NCBI RefSeq assembly: GCF_018991925.1
Contig: NW_024737068.1
Coordinates: forward strand, 194,501 to 258,500
Reading direction: 5' to 3'
Source of the DNA: Homarus americanus
Lineage: Eukaryota > Arthropoda > Malacostraca > Decapoda > Nephropidae
Length of the DNA: 64,000 bases
Shown here one piece after another: positions 1-12,220 of this stretch (its first letter is position 1; the number at the start of each line of letters is the position of its first letter). A model generated the notes under the pieces. That model worked only from the letters and a program-made list of their open reading frames with translations. It had not been told where the DNA came from and searched no databases. The position numbers were made by a program, and so were the translations under genes.

Positions 1-191
1 TCACTGATATTTTATATTGTGTACGCGGCACTCATTATTTACTGATGATATTTTACATGTTGCATTAAATGGACTTCAGTGTTATATTACGTGTGTTTTT
101 GTGTCTATTTTTTTGTGATATTGGTATCTCTTATAGACTTACACTATTTTTTTGCTTACAGATTATTCTTGGGGATTCTCATGAGATAAAT

Positions 192-3060
192 ATGTCGTCC
201 CTGAAAAAATATCTGAGTGGCTCACAAAAGAGAAAGTTAAAAGCAGCCAAAGCTGCACAACTGCAATCAGTACCAAAGCTGACAACATTTTTAAAACCAC
301 AAGGAGATTCAGAGCCAAGTACCAGTGACAGTAAACTCCCAGGGGATGACACAGTAGATGTTCACTTTCATGATTCAGATGACGAAGCGAGGTCAGCTAT
401 GTCACAGTCATAGAGATTAAGTAAATCAGCACCTACAGCAATGGAAGTACTGTAGTGGATTTCTCCCCTACAAACGCTGTTTGTCGCTGAGTAGCCGACC
501 CCACGAATTCCCCAGTGTATGCCTCGTGGTCTAGGTCAACCAGCGCCGCCTTACATGACGGAGGTCAACTACTAAGCCACGCCTACCTCCGCTATTTAAG
601 ACCTGACCTCGTGGTGACCTACCTCTCTCTTTTCTACCTACACCAAACAGCAAGCAACACCACCTCCTCCTCCGCCGCTGCCTGGCGGCCCTCGCTCCCG
701 CCAGCGAGCATGGCGACCCACAAGCTGTCCTCCTCTGAGCACCTTCACCAACCAGCTCTCTCTACATCATGCTTGTAACCACGCTGCCACTCCCCAGCAC
801 CAAGCTGCATTGTACATCCAATACAACATGTATACAGAGAGCACATAGTGAGTTTCCTTTCTCCATCCCATCCTGAGTGTGAACCAACATCTCTCACCCC
901 CACAGTACCACCTGTGACTGAAGCTTCATCCGATTCATCTCAGTTGATTTATAAGAAACATTCTGTGGAACAAGGTGTCTGTGTTGATTTGTGTGTATCA
1001 AGTGATCCAGCTGACTGGCTGACAATTGATGATAAACTGATTGAGTATTTACTAAACCTTCCTCTTGATCTAAATTGTGAACAAGGTGACTTCTCAAGAT
1101 CTGCAAGAAGTGAAAATGTGGGTGAAAAGGAAAGAGTTCAGTATGTGCCCAAATCCTTGTTTACACGTCAAATGATGAAAAAGTTAAAAGGGAATGGCTT
1201 GTGTATTCTCCAAAAACTGGAGATGTATTTTGTGTTCCATGCAAGCTATTCAGCAAGCAAGTCTCATTGTTTTCTAGTGGGTTTAGCGACTGGAAAAATT
1301 GCCAGCGTACAGTTGCTGAACATGAAAGTAGCAATGAGCATAAAACCTCAGTTACTACTTGGGGTGTGAGGGCAATTACAGCAAGGTGAATTGATTGCAC
1401 TTTGGCTTTGCAAGTAGAATTGGAGAGAAACTACTGGAAAGAAGTTCTATTGCGCATAGTTGAAACATAAAATTTTTAACATCAAGAGGTAGTGATGAAA
1501 GAATAGGCTCTAGCAACAATGGGAATTACCTTGGAGTACTGAAACTCCTGGCAAAATTTGACCCTTTTCTTGCACAGCATCTGGAGAAGTATGGTGTTGT
1601 AGGTAGTGGAGAGACTTCATTTCTCTCAAAAACGATTTGTGAGGAAATGGTCAATCTGATGGCTGAAGAAATTCACTAAATTATTCAGTTAGTGTAGATT
1701 CCACACCGGATGTTAGTCATACTGACCAACTTACATTCATAGTTCGTTATGTCAAACCTGATGGCAAACCTGTTGAGCAATTTCTAAAGTTCATAGACAT
1801 ACATGACCATGGTGCAGAGATCATAGCCTCAACTGTTGTACAGTTAATTAAAGATGTTGGTCTTGATTTGAGTGACATGAGAGGGCAGAGTTATGACAAT
1901 GCTGCCAATATGTCAGGCATTTACACTGGTCTCCAAGCCAGAATAAAGGCTATGAATCCCCTGGCATATTATGTCCCTTGTGCAGGTCACTCCTTGAACC
2001 TTGTAGGAACATCAGCTGCCAGCAGTTGCCTTGGGTCTGTTTCATATTCCAGATTTTTGCAAGCCTTATACAACTTCTTCTTAGCCTCCACATATAGATG
2101 GGATCACTTGAAAGCTGCACTACCTGCTGAAGGGATTGTAGTGAAATCCCTTTCAGAAACTCGCTGGAGTGCGAGGGCTGATGCTGTTAAAGAAGTGTTT
2201 TTACAGTACCTTGAGATAAAGTCAGCACTGGAGAACATGTTCTGACAGTAGACAAACTGTGGCTACAAAGCTTGAAGGTGAAGGCCTCATAAGACAAATG
2301 GAAGCATTTGAAACTGCACTTCTTACTGTAATATGGTATAAAATCTTAACAAGGTTTAATGCAACCAGCTTATCACTTCAAAAAGTTGAGACCGACCTTC
2401 TGTCAGTTGTGAAACTGTATGAGAGTTTGATCTCCTTCGTCTCAGAAATGAGACAGGGTCAGTTTGATGAAATAGAAGAACAGGTTAGGGCTTTTGCTGA
2501 GCCTGTCTACAGAGAGACAACAAAAAGAACAAAAAAGAGAAAACATTTCTTTGATGAATCAGTTGGCACTGAAACTCAACTTGATCCACGTGAGAAGTTC
2601 AAGGTGGACAATTTCTACACCATATTAGATTGCCTTAGGAATGAATTAGAGCACAGAGTGAATGCCTACTCAGAAATAAAGAAACTGTTTAGCTTCTTAA
2701 CGGAGTATGACAGTATGAAATAAGATGATCTCAAAGCCCAACTGGAATTGGTTGTCAGTACCTATTCCAGTGACCTGGAAGCATCTGTTCTAGACGAGTT
2801 TTTGCAATTTAAAGACATTTTGTCTTCTGAATCTGACAGGTCTGTGACAAACATCTCCACTTTGCTAAGGTCCAAAGATGGTATTGTGACAACTGCCTTT
2901 CCAAACATTAGTATCTTGGTAAGAATTTTCCTTACCATCCCCATTACAAATTGTTAAGAAGAGAGGTTTTTCTCTACTCTATCTAGGGTGAAAAATCACC
3001 TGAGGTCTACCATGTGACAAACCAGATTAAACTCACTTTCATTATTATGCAGTGAATCTG
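192..3060 (+). pseudogene. Broken hAT-family transposase / ZMYM1-like protein
   Basis: Decayed hAT transposase-like reading frame of the type annotated in animals as zinc finger MYM-type protein 1-like. A likely splice acceptor (pyrimidine tract then CAG) precedes it at 161 and the first ATG is at 192. In order one sees a lysine-rich N-terminus (192-413), a TTF-type zinc-finger block with the CVPCKLF and GFSDWKN motifs (about 1200-1390), a central RNase H-like region with the SYDNAANMSG motif and a conserved AGHSLNL (about 1690-2245), and a C-terminal hATC dimerisation block (about 2910-3060, ERFFSTLSRVKNHLRSTM). The frame is broken by stops at 411, 1387, 1677, 2243, 2721 and 2955 and by at least one frameshift near 1200. 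A solo LTR is inserted at 451-904. The left end of the element lies outside the window. Family assignment is confident; it is clearly non-functional. Confidence 0.85.
451..904 (+). mobile_element. Solo LTR, family LTR-A, inserted in the hAT gene
   Basis: A 454 bp sequence starting TGTAGTGGATTTCTCC and ending CACCCCCACA (TG...CA termini) is flanked on both sides by GTAC (447-450 and 905-908), a 4 bp target-site duplication. Removing it rejoins the transposase coding sequence. A TATA-like CTATTTAAG lies near 590. The same LTR recurs at 33467-33540 plus 41817-42192, 42529-42985, 43670-44121 and 45715-46570. Short open frames inside it are not genes. Confidence 0.88.
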
Positions 3061-3356
3061 GCCTCCTACAATCCGTCAACACAAACAGTATCATTGACAA
3101 ATTTTCCATGAAAAAAGTAGGAAGAAGTTATTTTGAAATTCACACAGTTTGCTGTACTTCATGTGCTTGCAAAATTGATTATGCTTCAAGTTAATTGTAT
3201 TTCTTTCATTATTCCCATATATAAGATGTACATGATATAGAACTAGATTAAAAGTAATGATGTGTCACATTGTGTTGAAATTCTTATTTCTTACATTATA
3301 ATATTATGATATTATGTAATATTTGATGACATTTAGCCATTGCAAAATAATTACAG

Positions 3357-3480
<124 letters not shown>

Positions 3481-3483
3481 TTT

Positions 3484-3900
3484 TGATAAAATCACACGGG
3501 AAAATGGAAACAACGGAGTACCTTAGCTTTCGTCTTTATTCAAGACATCTTCAGAGGCAACTGGATTACATGGATTACATAAATTTATTTGTCAGTGGCC
3601 CAAGGTTAAAAATGTTTTGAAAACCTTTGATCTTGATGTATGACAGTTATTTTGTGGGTCCCTTTTTTTTGACCTGACCTGTCTAGTCACGTCACCACCC
3701 TTCTCTTAAGCTCCTCTACGGTTGTGTTGGTGTGTGGATTAGTGGATGTCATCATTATGACCTGACCTCATGTTTTTAGGTCACCCTGTATATTTAAGCC
3801 TCTCTCTGTCCATGTAATCCAGTTGCCTCTGAAGATGTCTTGAATAAAGACGAGAGCTAAGGTACTCCGTTGTTTCCATTTTCCCGTGTGATTTTATCAA
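3484..3900. repeat. Foldback repeat with about 91 bp inverted arms
   Basis: The left arm (about 3484-3574, starting TTGATAAAATCACACGG) and the right arm (about 3809-3900, ending CCGTGTGATTTTATCAA) are near-perfect inverted copies separated by about 234 bp. The left end abuts the (AT)n tract. It may be a MITE or the paired terminal repeats of a Penelope-like element; no coding capacity remains to decide. It lies inside the 3' part of the hAT element. Confidence 0.75.
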
Positions 3901-4017
3901 GATTTATCTTATCCACGTTTTCATTGTGGATTTACATGAGATATATATATATATATATATATTGATTATTGAAACATGCAAACATTTCTATAAATTTGGG
4001 GGCCCACTGATGAGTTT

Positions 4018-4052
4018 GGCCTGGGGCCCACAAGTAGGTAAATCCGGCCCTG
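4018..4052 (+). repeat. Right terminal repeat of the hAT element
   Basis: The sequence ends AAATCCGGCCCTG, the inverse of the CAGGGCCGGATT type terminus seen on the hAT-like MITE at 45899-46329. It is therefore probably the right end of the element carrying the transposase relic at 192-3060. The candidate 8 bp duplication after it is 4053-4060, but the left partner lies outside the window. Confidence 0.6.
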
Positions 4053-4369
4053 CTTAGTTAATTCCCAAGTGACCCACTGCCACATAGCAGTTAATCCATC
4101 AAATAGACTGCGTCGAACTTGGCCCGTAAACTCACACAAGTTAAAATGTTTATATTGTTGACTATATATACTTATTTCACTGTTACATTTTCGTAGTTAC
4201 TTACTCTTAGGTGATGAAACAGTAATGATTTATGTGTGAAGATTATTCTTTTCATAAATACTGCTTTACTCACCATCAACTGGCTGCATCTACCTGAACC
4301 ATGGACCACATTAAATAGAATTTCTCAACCACTCAGCAGGCCGCACAAACACATGGTCTGGGCCGTGTA

Positions 4370-4560
4370 TTGCCCATGCCTGAGCAGGTACAGTATACGC
4401 TAACTTTGAGAAAATTTTGTGGGACACCATCATCCAACTCATCCCAACATGGTTTCATGGAGAGAAAACAATGTCTTAGAAACTTATTCACTTTCCTTGA
4501 TACAGTAACAGATTATCTAGACCGAGGGTTACAAGTGGATGTGTTGTACTGTAGATGGGA
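4370..4560 (+). pseudogene. Non-LTR reverse transcriptase fragment
   Basis: A short reading with SQHGFMERKQCLRNLFTFLD followed by a VDVLY block resembles the region just upstream of the first catalytic motif (F/Y-x-D-F-S-K-A-F-D) of CR1/Jockey-type reverse transcriptases. The catalytic aspartate block itself is lost. About 65 codons of an old LINE. Confidence 0.6.
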
Positions 4561-6463
4561 AGGAAGCAAGTCAAAATGATGTCACAACAAAAAAAAAGAT
4601 CTGCACGAGTTTTATATTATGTGACATAGCAAACTAATATGCTCTTGAAAAAGCTCCAAAAGAGATTGGATTTTACCCCAATTCAGAAAACACTGTTTTA
4701 CTCCTTCAGAGGGCATCAGCCCTCACAGTCAGTGTACCAGCTATAAGTGTGACAGCTTCAGTAAAAAAAAAAAAAAAAAAAATTGAAGCTCTGGTGAACA
4801 ATTTCCCCTATACAATATTTACTATAAAGTGAGAGACCCAAATACTTCTCCCCACAAAGTTTGTGTTCTATATAGCTCAGAAACAAGAATGAATTCAGAG
4901 AAATAAAAGCCTCCTCCTCATCTGTATACAACTGTCTAAACCCATCATATGAGAGAATCCAAGGAGTTTCCATGGATCATAGGAGGCCAATTGTAACTTT
5001 AACACCCATCACTAATGCATCCATAAGATCCCCAGGATAACCCACCACCATATATCTAAGTGTGGTTTTTAAAGGATCACAAGCATTCTTATGACATATT
5101 ATATGTCATAAGAATATATAATTAATATGTCATGAGAATGCTTTAGGCCTACATTTTGTAATGATATAACTGATGGTCTGTACTGATTTACCTTATATAC
5201 TGTTCAGCAAATCAGCCCAGCTCAACTACAGCCACTTGATTGACTTGAACTGAATGATTGACTGATTGTAATATTACTCCATACTCCTATAGTTAAAAAA
5301 TGATCTATAAGAATGAAATAAGGTACAAGAATTGCATTAAAATAAGAAACCGAGTGTCAGGTGCATCTCACCAAGTCACCAGTGATAGGGTAACCTACAC
5401 GCATATTCAGCAATTGTTTATCTGTGATCAGGGATCACTGATCAGTAAGTACTGTATTTGCAAATGACATATGCTGATTATTTTAGGCTGGCGTCATGAG
5501 AGATGTCACTTCACATTTGTCAATCAAATTGGTGTAATAATGCCGAAAACTGCATCTTGCAAGTTGTACACAGGTTTGGTTTTGCCCCCCCAACATTTAC
5601 CTTGGCCCCAAAGTGGCCCCCCCCCCCCCACTTTCCGAAGGCTAGAAACGCCACTGATCACAACCTACAGAAAAGGAATCCTCAGCTCCACTTCTACTGC
5701 ATACTTGCATTAACTATGAAAAATAAAACTTCTAGAACAGAGAACACTGACTGCTCTACCTCTCTGCTGTGTGGTCTCCTGCAGCCTCTCTGGTCAAGCT
5801 CTTATCTCAGAGGTAATATCATGCAAACTGAATGTGTATCCTCTATCTGTTCCATGAAGCAGCATAATCAGAGATGATAAGCCAGGCTGTAGAATGATTG
5901 TTGGAACATCCTACCCTAGAACAATAAAGCATCAGTTGGAAGGAGATACAACACAGGTTTGAATTACAATGAGGTAATTAAAGCAAGACTCAGACGGCTT
6001 TTGGCGTTTATTGGAAACAGTCACATCAAAAAACTCTTCTTTTAATACTGAAAGATCATGGTATGGTTGGAAGAACAGTTTTTTTAGTATTAACCCATCA
6101 TTATAACTAAAGATTTATATAGCGGCTCTGTCATGGGATGTGGAAATACAAGTGACTCTTGTAAGCCTGGAGACACTGAATACCAAGCCTCTTAGTATGA
6201 TCAGCACTACATTCAACTACCCTAATTTCTCCATCTGCAAAGCTATGTACAAATTCACAACTGGGGGTTTCCCAAGAGTTAAGTAATGACCCTTAAAATA
6301 AAATGTCATATTAAAATACTATGATATATTATTAACAAATTATAAATTGTGAGCCATTTCTGAAACCTATATCTCACAAACCATTACTTTACTTGTGATC
6401 CAACTGTAGGCAACTAAAGCTTAGAGAGATTTAATGTCTACAGCATCAAAAATACAAAAGATA
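4561..6463. other. Intergenic, no gene recognised
   Basis: Contains an A-run at 4762-4781, a 31 bp palindrome at 5085-5115 with a third partial arm at 5127-5144, and a C-rich run near 5618-5631. The open frames here (for example 5471-5877) show no family motif and are treated as chance. Confidence 0.6.
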
Positions 6464-6714
6464 AGGCAGATCCAGGAATATCAAAGGAGAGGGGGGGGAG
6501 CCGTAAGGCCTCTCCCCCAGAATTTTTTTGAATTCTAACCAATATCATGGGCATTTTGAGGCCATGTGACTTGATATTATGGGATATTCTGAGGTCAACA
6601 GTAATTATTTTACAATATAAAAACCCCTGAGTGCAATACTGAATTAAAGAAAAAATATTGTATTTTCTGATGAAAAGGACGAGGTATGGACCCCCACTGG
6701 ATCTGCCCCTGTAA
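6464..6714. repeat. Possible hAT-like MITE remnant
   Basis: GGCAGATCCAG near the left end and its inverse CTGGATCTGCCCCTG near the right end form short inverted termini about 250 bp apart. A G-run follows the left end. No convincing 8 bp target duplication was found, so the limits are tentative. Confidence 0.4.
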
Positions 6715-6755
6715 GGCACAATTTCTTTAATTTCACAAGAACACAGAATCCTGTT

Positions 6756-9700
6756 TTAATGATATTCAGTCAAAATCTCATGACCACCTTCTACAATAAG
6801 AACAGTGTGTTCAAATTGTGCAGCACGTCCATTATCCAACATAACTGCCGTCCAACCATCCTCCAGAATGAGTGCATCTTCCTTACCCTGAGCTACGATT
6901 GGCTCGATGGTGAAAGTCATTCCTGCTTCCATGGTTCCCGGGTAATTATTATCTGTGAAATAAGAGAGGAAGTAAGGTTATTAAAGACTTTGGGTAAATA
7001 CATATTCAATTTTCACTATTACACCAGACTGCCAAAGGATGAACCTCAACCACAGGATTGTACTTATACTGTAAAAATGTACAAGGCTCAAGACTTTAGC
7101 TGCTTGAGTATACACAAACACACTGATCCATTTTCATTTGAAGATACTGTATTGGCTTACAGTTCAGAGTGCTATTTTTTTATTACAAAAAACCTAAATA
7201 ATTCCCATATACTAAAAACTACAGTATATCAGTTTGGAACCTAAAATTTTGCATAAATGTAGCCTAATGTTACAGATAGATGTGAAATGATCCAAAGAGT
7301 TATCATGCGACCCGTCAGTGGCATTTAACAGTTTTCCTTCACCATGGAACTCACTGTGGTTGTGTGTTGTCCATCAGTGGTGTTTAACAGTTGTCACTAA
7401 ATCACGCCATGAACGGACATAAAGAAGCACAAAAATAACACTAAATGCCCTCTCTAGCAGTGAGAAAAAATAAATACTTACAACAGTGATATATATCTGG
7501 TGGTCCATGAAAGTACTTTCCAATGCCATGACCAATGAAGCAAGGTACTACAGTCACACCTTCCTGATCAGCAACTTGTTCTACCTTGGCACCTGTTAGA
7601 GAATTTACTTCACTGTACATTCAACATTTCATATGTATGGCATTCTTCTAAAAATAGTGCATAATAGATACCAAATAAAGCTAAAACTATGTGTAAAATA
7701 GCAACAATAGTATTAATTGCAAAGACATAATCAGCTTAAAGTGTTGATATACAAATTTTATATCACCAACAGAGACAGCCACCATTTACCTTTATGTACA
7801 GCAGAAAACATAAAACCCTACCTATCCCTATACTGTACTGTATTAAGCCAATATACCAAACATCCAATACGGCACATCGGAGATATGAACGAGCCAGGAA
7901 GAACTTCACATCAAAAAAATTAGTACTTAAGATAACTAATATGAAGATGCAAAAGCTTGAGCACATCTAAGATTAATAGTGAGTAAATAAACTTACCAAT
8001 AGCTGCAAATGGAACTCCTGGAGCACATATAGCTATAGCTTCATCTCGACACCTTCGTGCTGCTCGTACTAAGTGATGTCCTAATTCATCGACGTTCCCA
8101 ATGAGGTATGTCTCACAGCAATCTCCATGATAACCATTATAAAACACCTGTAAGTACAGTACATCAAATGTGGACTTTATTCAGAGAAATACAAAGTCTT
8201 AACTACCCAGTACTGTACTATCAAAATTTTTTGCATTTAACCCTTTACAACAGAAACTGACCAAAACTAGATGACTCCACTAACCGTAACATCTACAGAG
8301 ACAATATCACCATCCAAAAGTTGGCGATCGTCAGGAATACCATGACAGGCCACATTATTGACACTAGTGCACACACTCTTAGGGAAGCCCATGTAATTTA
8401 GAGGGGAAGGATACGCTCCACTCTCAATGATCTTGTTATGCACGAGAATGTCAATATCTTCTGTTGCCATGCCAGCCTGAAAATTAACACACATTACAAT
8501 ATTTTTTGGGTATTGTCATGCACATTGGGAATTAGTAATAGGTTGGTGTTTATGTGGACAATAAGCTGAAAGAATTACTGTTCTGTCAGAGGAGATTCTC
8601 CTCAAGAGATCTGTATTAATATGATGCAGTCTCATTTCCGGTAAGTCAAATGTACAGTACAGGTATTAGTTTACAATGATCAAATATTTAATTATCAGGA
8701 ACACTAAGTTTGGGGATTATTATACCATACTGTATACAGCAGTTGCTTCCCAACAGCAAACATCTAACAAATAAATCATTCTACAATTGAGATGACTCAT
8801 CATATATGAGTACAGTACAGTACAGTACAGTACAGTACAGTACAGTACAGTACAGTACTGTACTGTAATTTACAATCAATTTGCCAACTCATTTTCAGAA
8901 ATTAGCAGCATATATCTTGATAACTTGCATAAATAAAGAATACAGTACAGTACCTGCAAATGTTCTCCCACAGTATTTAGTACAGTTCGAGCTAGGTAAG
9001 AGGCTTCTCTCATGGCCTGCACCTGCCATTCAGCCTTTATTTCTGGACCAGATGGGGGAGTAGACGGTTCTCCAGTTTTAAAGTATGGTGGACAAGATAT
9101 GTGGGAAGGAACCAGCTGGGCTGCAGATACTTCTCCAACATTATCAAGCACAGCATAACTGCCAAAGTTGGCTCTGTGGAGGAAACACTACGTTACATTA
9201 ATATAAACATAAATAATGCTGTAAGCTGTGTAACGAACGACCTGTGATGCTTTTGACAGGACAGTTTGACAGTTATTCATCTACTTTTTCCAATCTACCA
9301 GTTAGCTGGCTTTAATCTCTCCATTTTTTATATTATACAGTACAGTACTGTATATCCTTTTATGACTTACAGTCCTTCACTAGGAGGCTCAAGCAATGTG
9401 TGCACCAAGCCTTGAGGTGAAACCCAGGATAACCTACAGTCAGTGGCTGGGCAACTAACCTTATGATCAGTTACAACTACACTGAAAATTAATTAATCCC
9501 TCCCCAGTACACCCATCATTCTTAAAAGGAAGAACTAAAGCAACACTTACCAAAGGCAGCACATCTGCATGAGTTCAGTGTCAATCATTACTCTGTACAG
9601 ATTAAACTTATACAGGTGTTGAGGCCTGGGTCTAAGCAAATCTCATGCTGTGTGACTGAAGTAAAACTGACACAAGGTATCACTTCAGTTGTTTGTTTTG

Positions 9701-10354
9701 GGGCTCAATGGATGACTCATATAGGGAGCTGTGGGTCTCCAGAGATGCAATATCTGGGAGGACTGATAAAGACTGCCCATAAACATTTAGAGTGGACGAC
9801 CATGGTTGCCAACCCTAAGACATGAAGATGGTACTGTACTTTGATTGATAGATATAATATTCAAATTGATTGCTGTAACTGGACATGAAATAGAAACAAA
9901 ATTAAGATTAACTTTTAGGCTATAAACAGCACCTGTAGAGTACAGGGGGGACCATTCCCAGATTGTGGCTAGGGTACGTGGGGAGGGGAGGGGAGGGGGC
10001 TCTCACTATGGAAGAGTTTGGCTTTCAACTCCAAGAGTTTCCTTAGGGTGGTTCAGAAACATGTAACCAAGGGATATTTGGAAGATCTAAATGTCTTATG
10101 GTGCATTTTTACTGTAAATGAAAATATGCCAAATTGATGTAATGTCTATTTGTACAGTAATTTAATTTGTGGAAACCCCCTGTTCCACCTCCCCCTAGTA
10201 TGCCAATAATACTGTACAGTACTAATGATAAGTTAAAAGTTCATATTAGTTACCTCTTAAATATGTCCCAAATTCCACGATTTTGTTGCGTTTGTGTCAC
10301 CAGTGGGGCACTATAGAGGAGATGTGATGCAGCAGGTGAGCTTAGTGTGGTCAT
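6756..10354 (-). CDS. METAP1D: Methionine aminopeptidase 1D, mitochondrial (six exons)
   Basis: Type I methionine aminopeptidase of the mitochondrial 1D group; removes the initiator methionine from new proteins. Coding exons, in order on the minus strand: 10354-10254, 9173-8954, 8476-8285, 8147-7997, 7592-7482, 6952-6756; every intron is GT-AG and the phases join. About 318 residues against about 335 in vertebrates. All five metal ligands are present: Asp in VSVDVTV, Asp in YHGD, His in FIGHGIG, Glu in FTIEP and Glu in QFEH; the substrate His is in [11 protein letters not shown]. The motif [20 protein letters not shown] is family-typical. The N-terminus rich in Ser/Thr/Gln fits a targeting peptide. 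The frame stays open upstream, and an alternative start at 10732 just after a good acceptor (10737) would add about 126 residues beginning MMWTRKILQKM. No inactivating change seen. Confidence 0.9.
8811..8867. repeat. (ACAGT)n pentanucleotide array in METAP1D intron 2
   Basis: About eleven tandem ACAGT units that end by reversing into ACTGTACTGTA, so the tract is partly palindromic. Shorter runs of the same motif are scattered through the window, mainly in introns and spacers of the first 31 kb. Confidence 0.92.
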
Positions 10355-10736
10355 TGTTCTGATGCAGTGTGACACTGGTGACTTATAATTGTCAAGAAGA
10401 GTCTTACTGTTAACCGAGCACAACTTTCTTCTACGATATATTTTGTTTAAGGTATAAAGATTATCAAATTGCAAGCTTATTGACTGATAAAGATCTTTTT
10501 CCTCTTGCTGACAGCATTCTGCTTCCCTACCCGTCTTAGCAGCTATTAATGTAGCTTTACAGACATCATCATCAGCAATAAATATTGTTCTAAAGTTTAG
10601 TTTTGAGGAGTAATTTATTTTATCACGCATAGTTCTCGGAGTTTCCAGAAATGACTTAAAGTTTACACTGGCGGATGGGAAGACGTCTAGTGGATGTAAC
10701 ATTTTCTGAAGAATTTTCCTGGTCCACATCATTAAC

Positions 10737-12020
10737 CTGATAAAAAAATAATATTGTAAGTAAAAAGTACAACACTCCTGTTGATAATGAATGTTGACTA
10801 CCTGTAACTTCTGTGGTTTGGTTAGGATTATCATGGACAGAGTTCTTAAATACCTATTAGTAAAAGAATATACTGTACTGTTGTGGATACCTGTACTGAA
10901 CTGATAAGACCTTGTTCCTAGGTTGTATATACATATCATGCTTCTTGACTGAGGTACACACACACAACACTGCCATTCAGGTGCAAAACCCAAGAAATCA
11001 ATGTCATGGTAGAAATTAACTTGTTCTATACTGTACAGCATGTGGACTTGGCTATACTTCACCCTTTGAGTTAATGAATGTTCTGACAGATCACCCTCTC
11101 TCTCTCCACTCAAATTAGTAATAACATGGAAACTTTAAAGCTTCCCAGAGATTTCTATAAGCCTAGGAATCACAAAAACTAAATAACTTTTGTTCCCATG
11201 AGTTCCAGTCTAGTGAGATAGTATCCTCTCCATAAGCCCTGGCTCCCTCCCCTGCACAACAAACCATGGAAGCACACACATCCTCACATGCATAAACCTT
11301 ATGTACTCTTAACAAACAACTGGAAATAAGTAGTAAGAAAGCTGCAATTCCTCCATTGTTTTATACAAATGTGGTTTTCTTCAATAGAAAATTATCCAAT
11401 ACAACACAATACTGTATTGTTGTACCTCATGAAAAGGAATAAATTTTTGTAATATAAATTTAACACTTATGTTCAGTAGAATCATTTTCTTGGTAATACT
11501 TGACTACAGCTTATCCTTAACACCAACTTCTGAACATTTTCCTAAAGTTGTTGTTCATCATCAGTCAGTGTTCCAGACTATTACCACTTTATTCACCCCT
11601 AAATCATGCTGAATAAAAACAACCTTGTGTTAGCCAAGTAAAATATCAAAAGCAGCATCCAGTAGTGAGGGGGATAACAGCTTACTATACTCTCTATATA
11701 GTGACCAACAGGTGAACAGCAAACGTCCTGTATAACCTTCCAAATACTCGGTGAACTTCATCATCACCAACCTCAAGATACAGTACAAAATACTATAATC
11801 TTGAACCTAACTCTTGTAAAATCATGAATATTATTGATGACGTTCGACGAGCCTGGGAACTTTAGCATCAGATACAGCCGTATTACGGTTAATAATTTGC
11901 AATTCATAAAATGAACCAAACTAGTCTACCTAACCTAACCTAACCTTGAGCTTCACCTAAACATTATTACAGTACATTATTGCAAATGGCTCGGTGGTGA
12001 TATTATTGTAGCTACTGTAC
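10737..12020. other. 5' flank of METAP1D, no gene recognised
   Basis: A minus-strand frame stays open from 11113 into METAP1D exon 1, but upstream of the acceptor at 10737 it has no recognisable motif. A short CCTAA run lies near 11931-11945. Promoter elements cannot be located with confidence. Confidence 0.5.
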
Positions 12021-12023
12021 CTA

Positions 12024-12220
12024 GCCTGCAGACTGTGTGGCCGTAATATTAGGCCACAGAGTTAACGTGGTGGGTAGATGCTATGTGGCTGTTGGGTACA
12101 GTATTTAGCTCGTTGAAAGAAACTTTTGACGTACATTACTGCTTTCAATATTACAATTCTTTGCAGAATGAAATGACTTCTACTCTAGAATGCAATATCA
12201 TGGCCACACAGTCTGTGGGC
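12024..12220. repeat. Inverted repeat element with about 27 bp arms
   Basis: The left arm GCCTGCAGACTGTGTGGCC (from 12024) and the right arm ending GGCCACACAGTCTGTGGGC (12220) are inverted copies with a few mismatches, separated by about 143 bp. It resembles a small foldback MITE; no target duplication was established. Confidence 0.55.

Noticed and set aside
515..778. 87-codon frame in the first kilobase
   Set aside because: It lies wholly inside a solo LTR that recurs elsewhere, in varying states of decay.
10736..11113. Upstream half of a 287-codon minus-strand frame as a separate gene
   Set aside because: It runs through a good splice acceptor at 10737 and shows no motif; only the part from 10736 down could belong to METAP1D.
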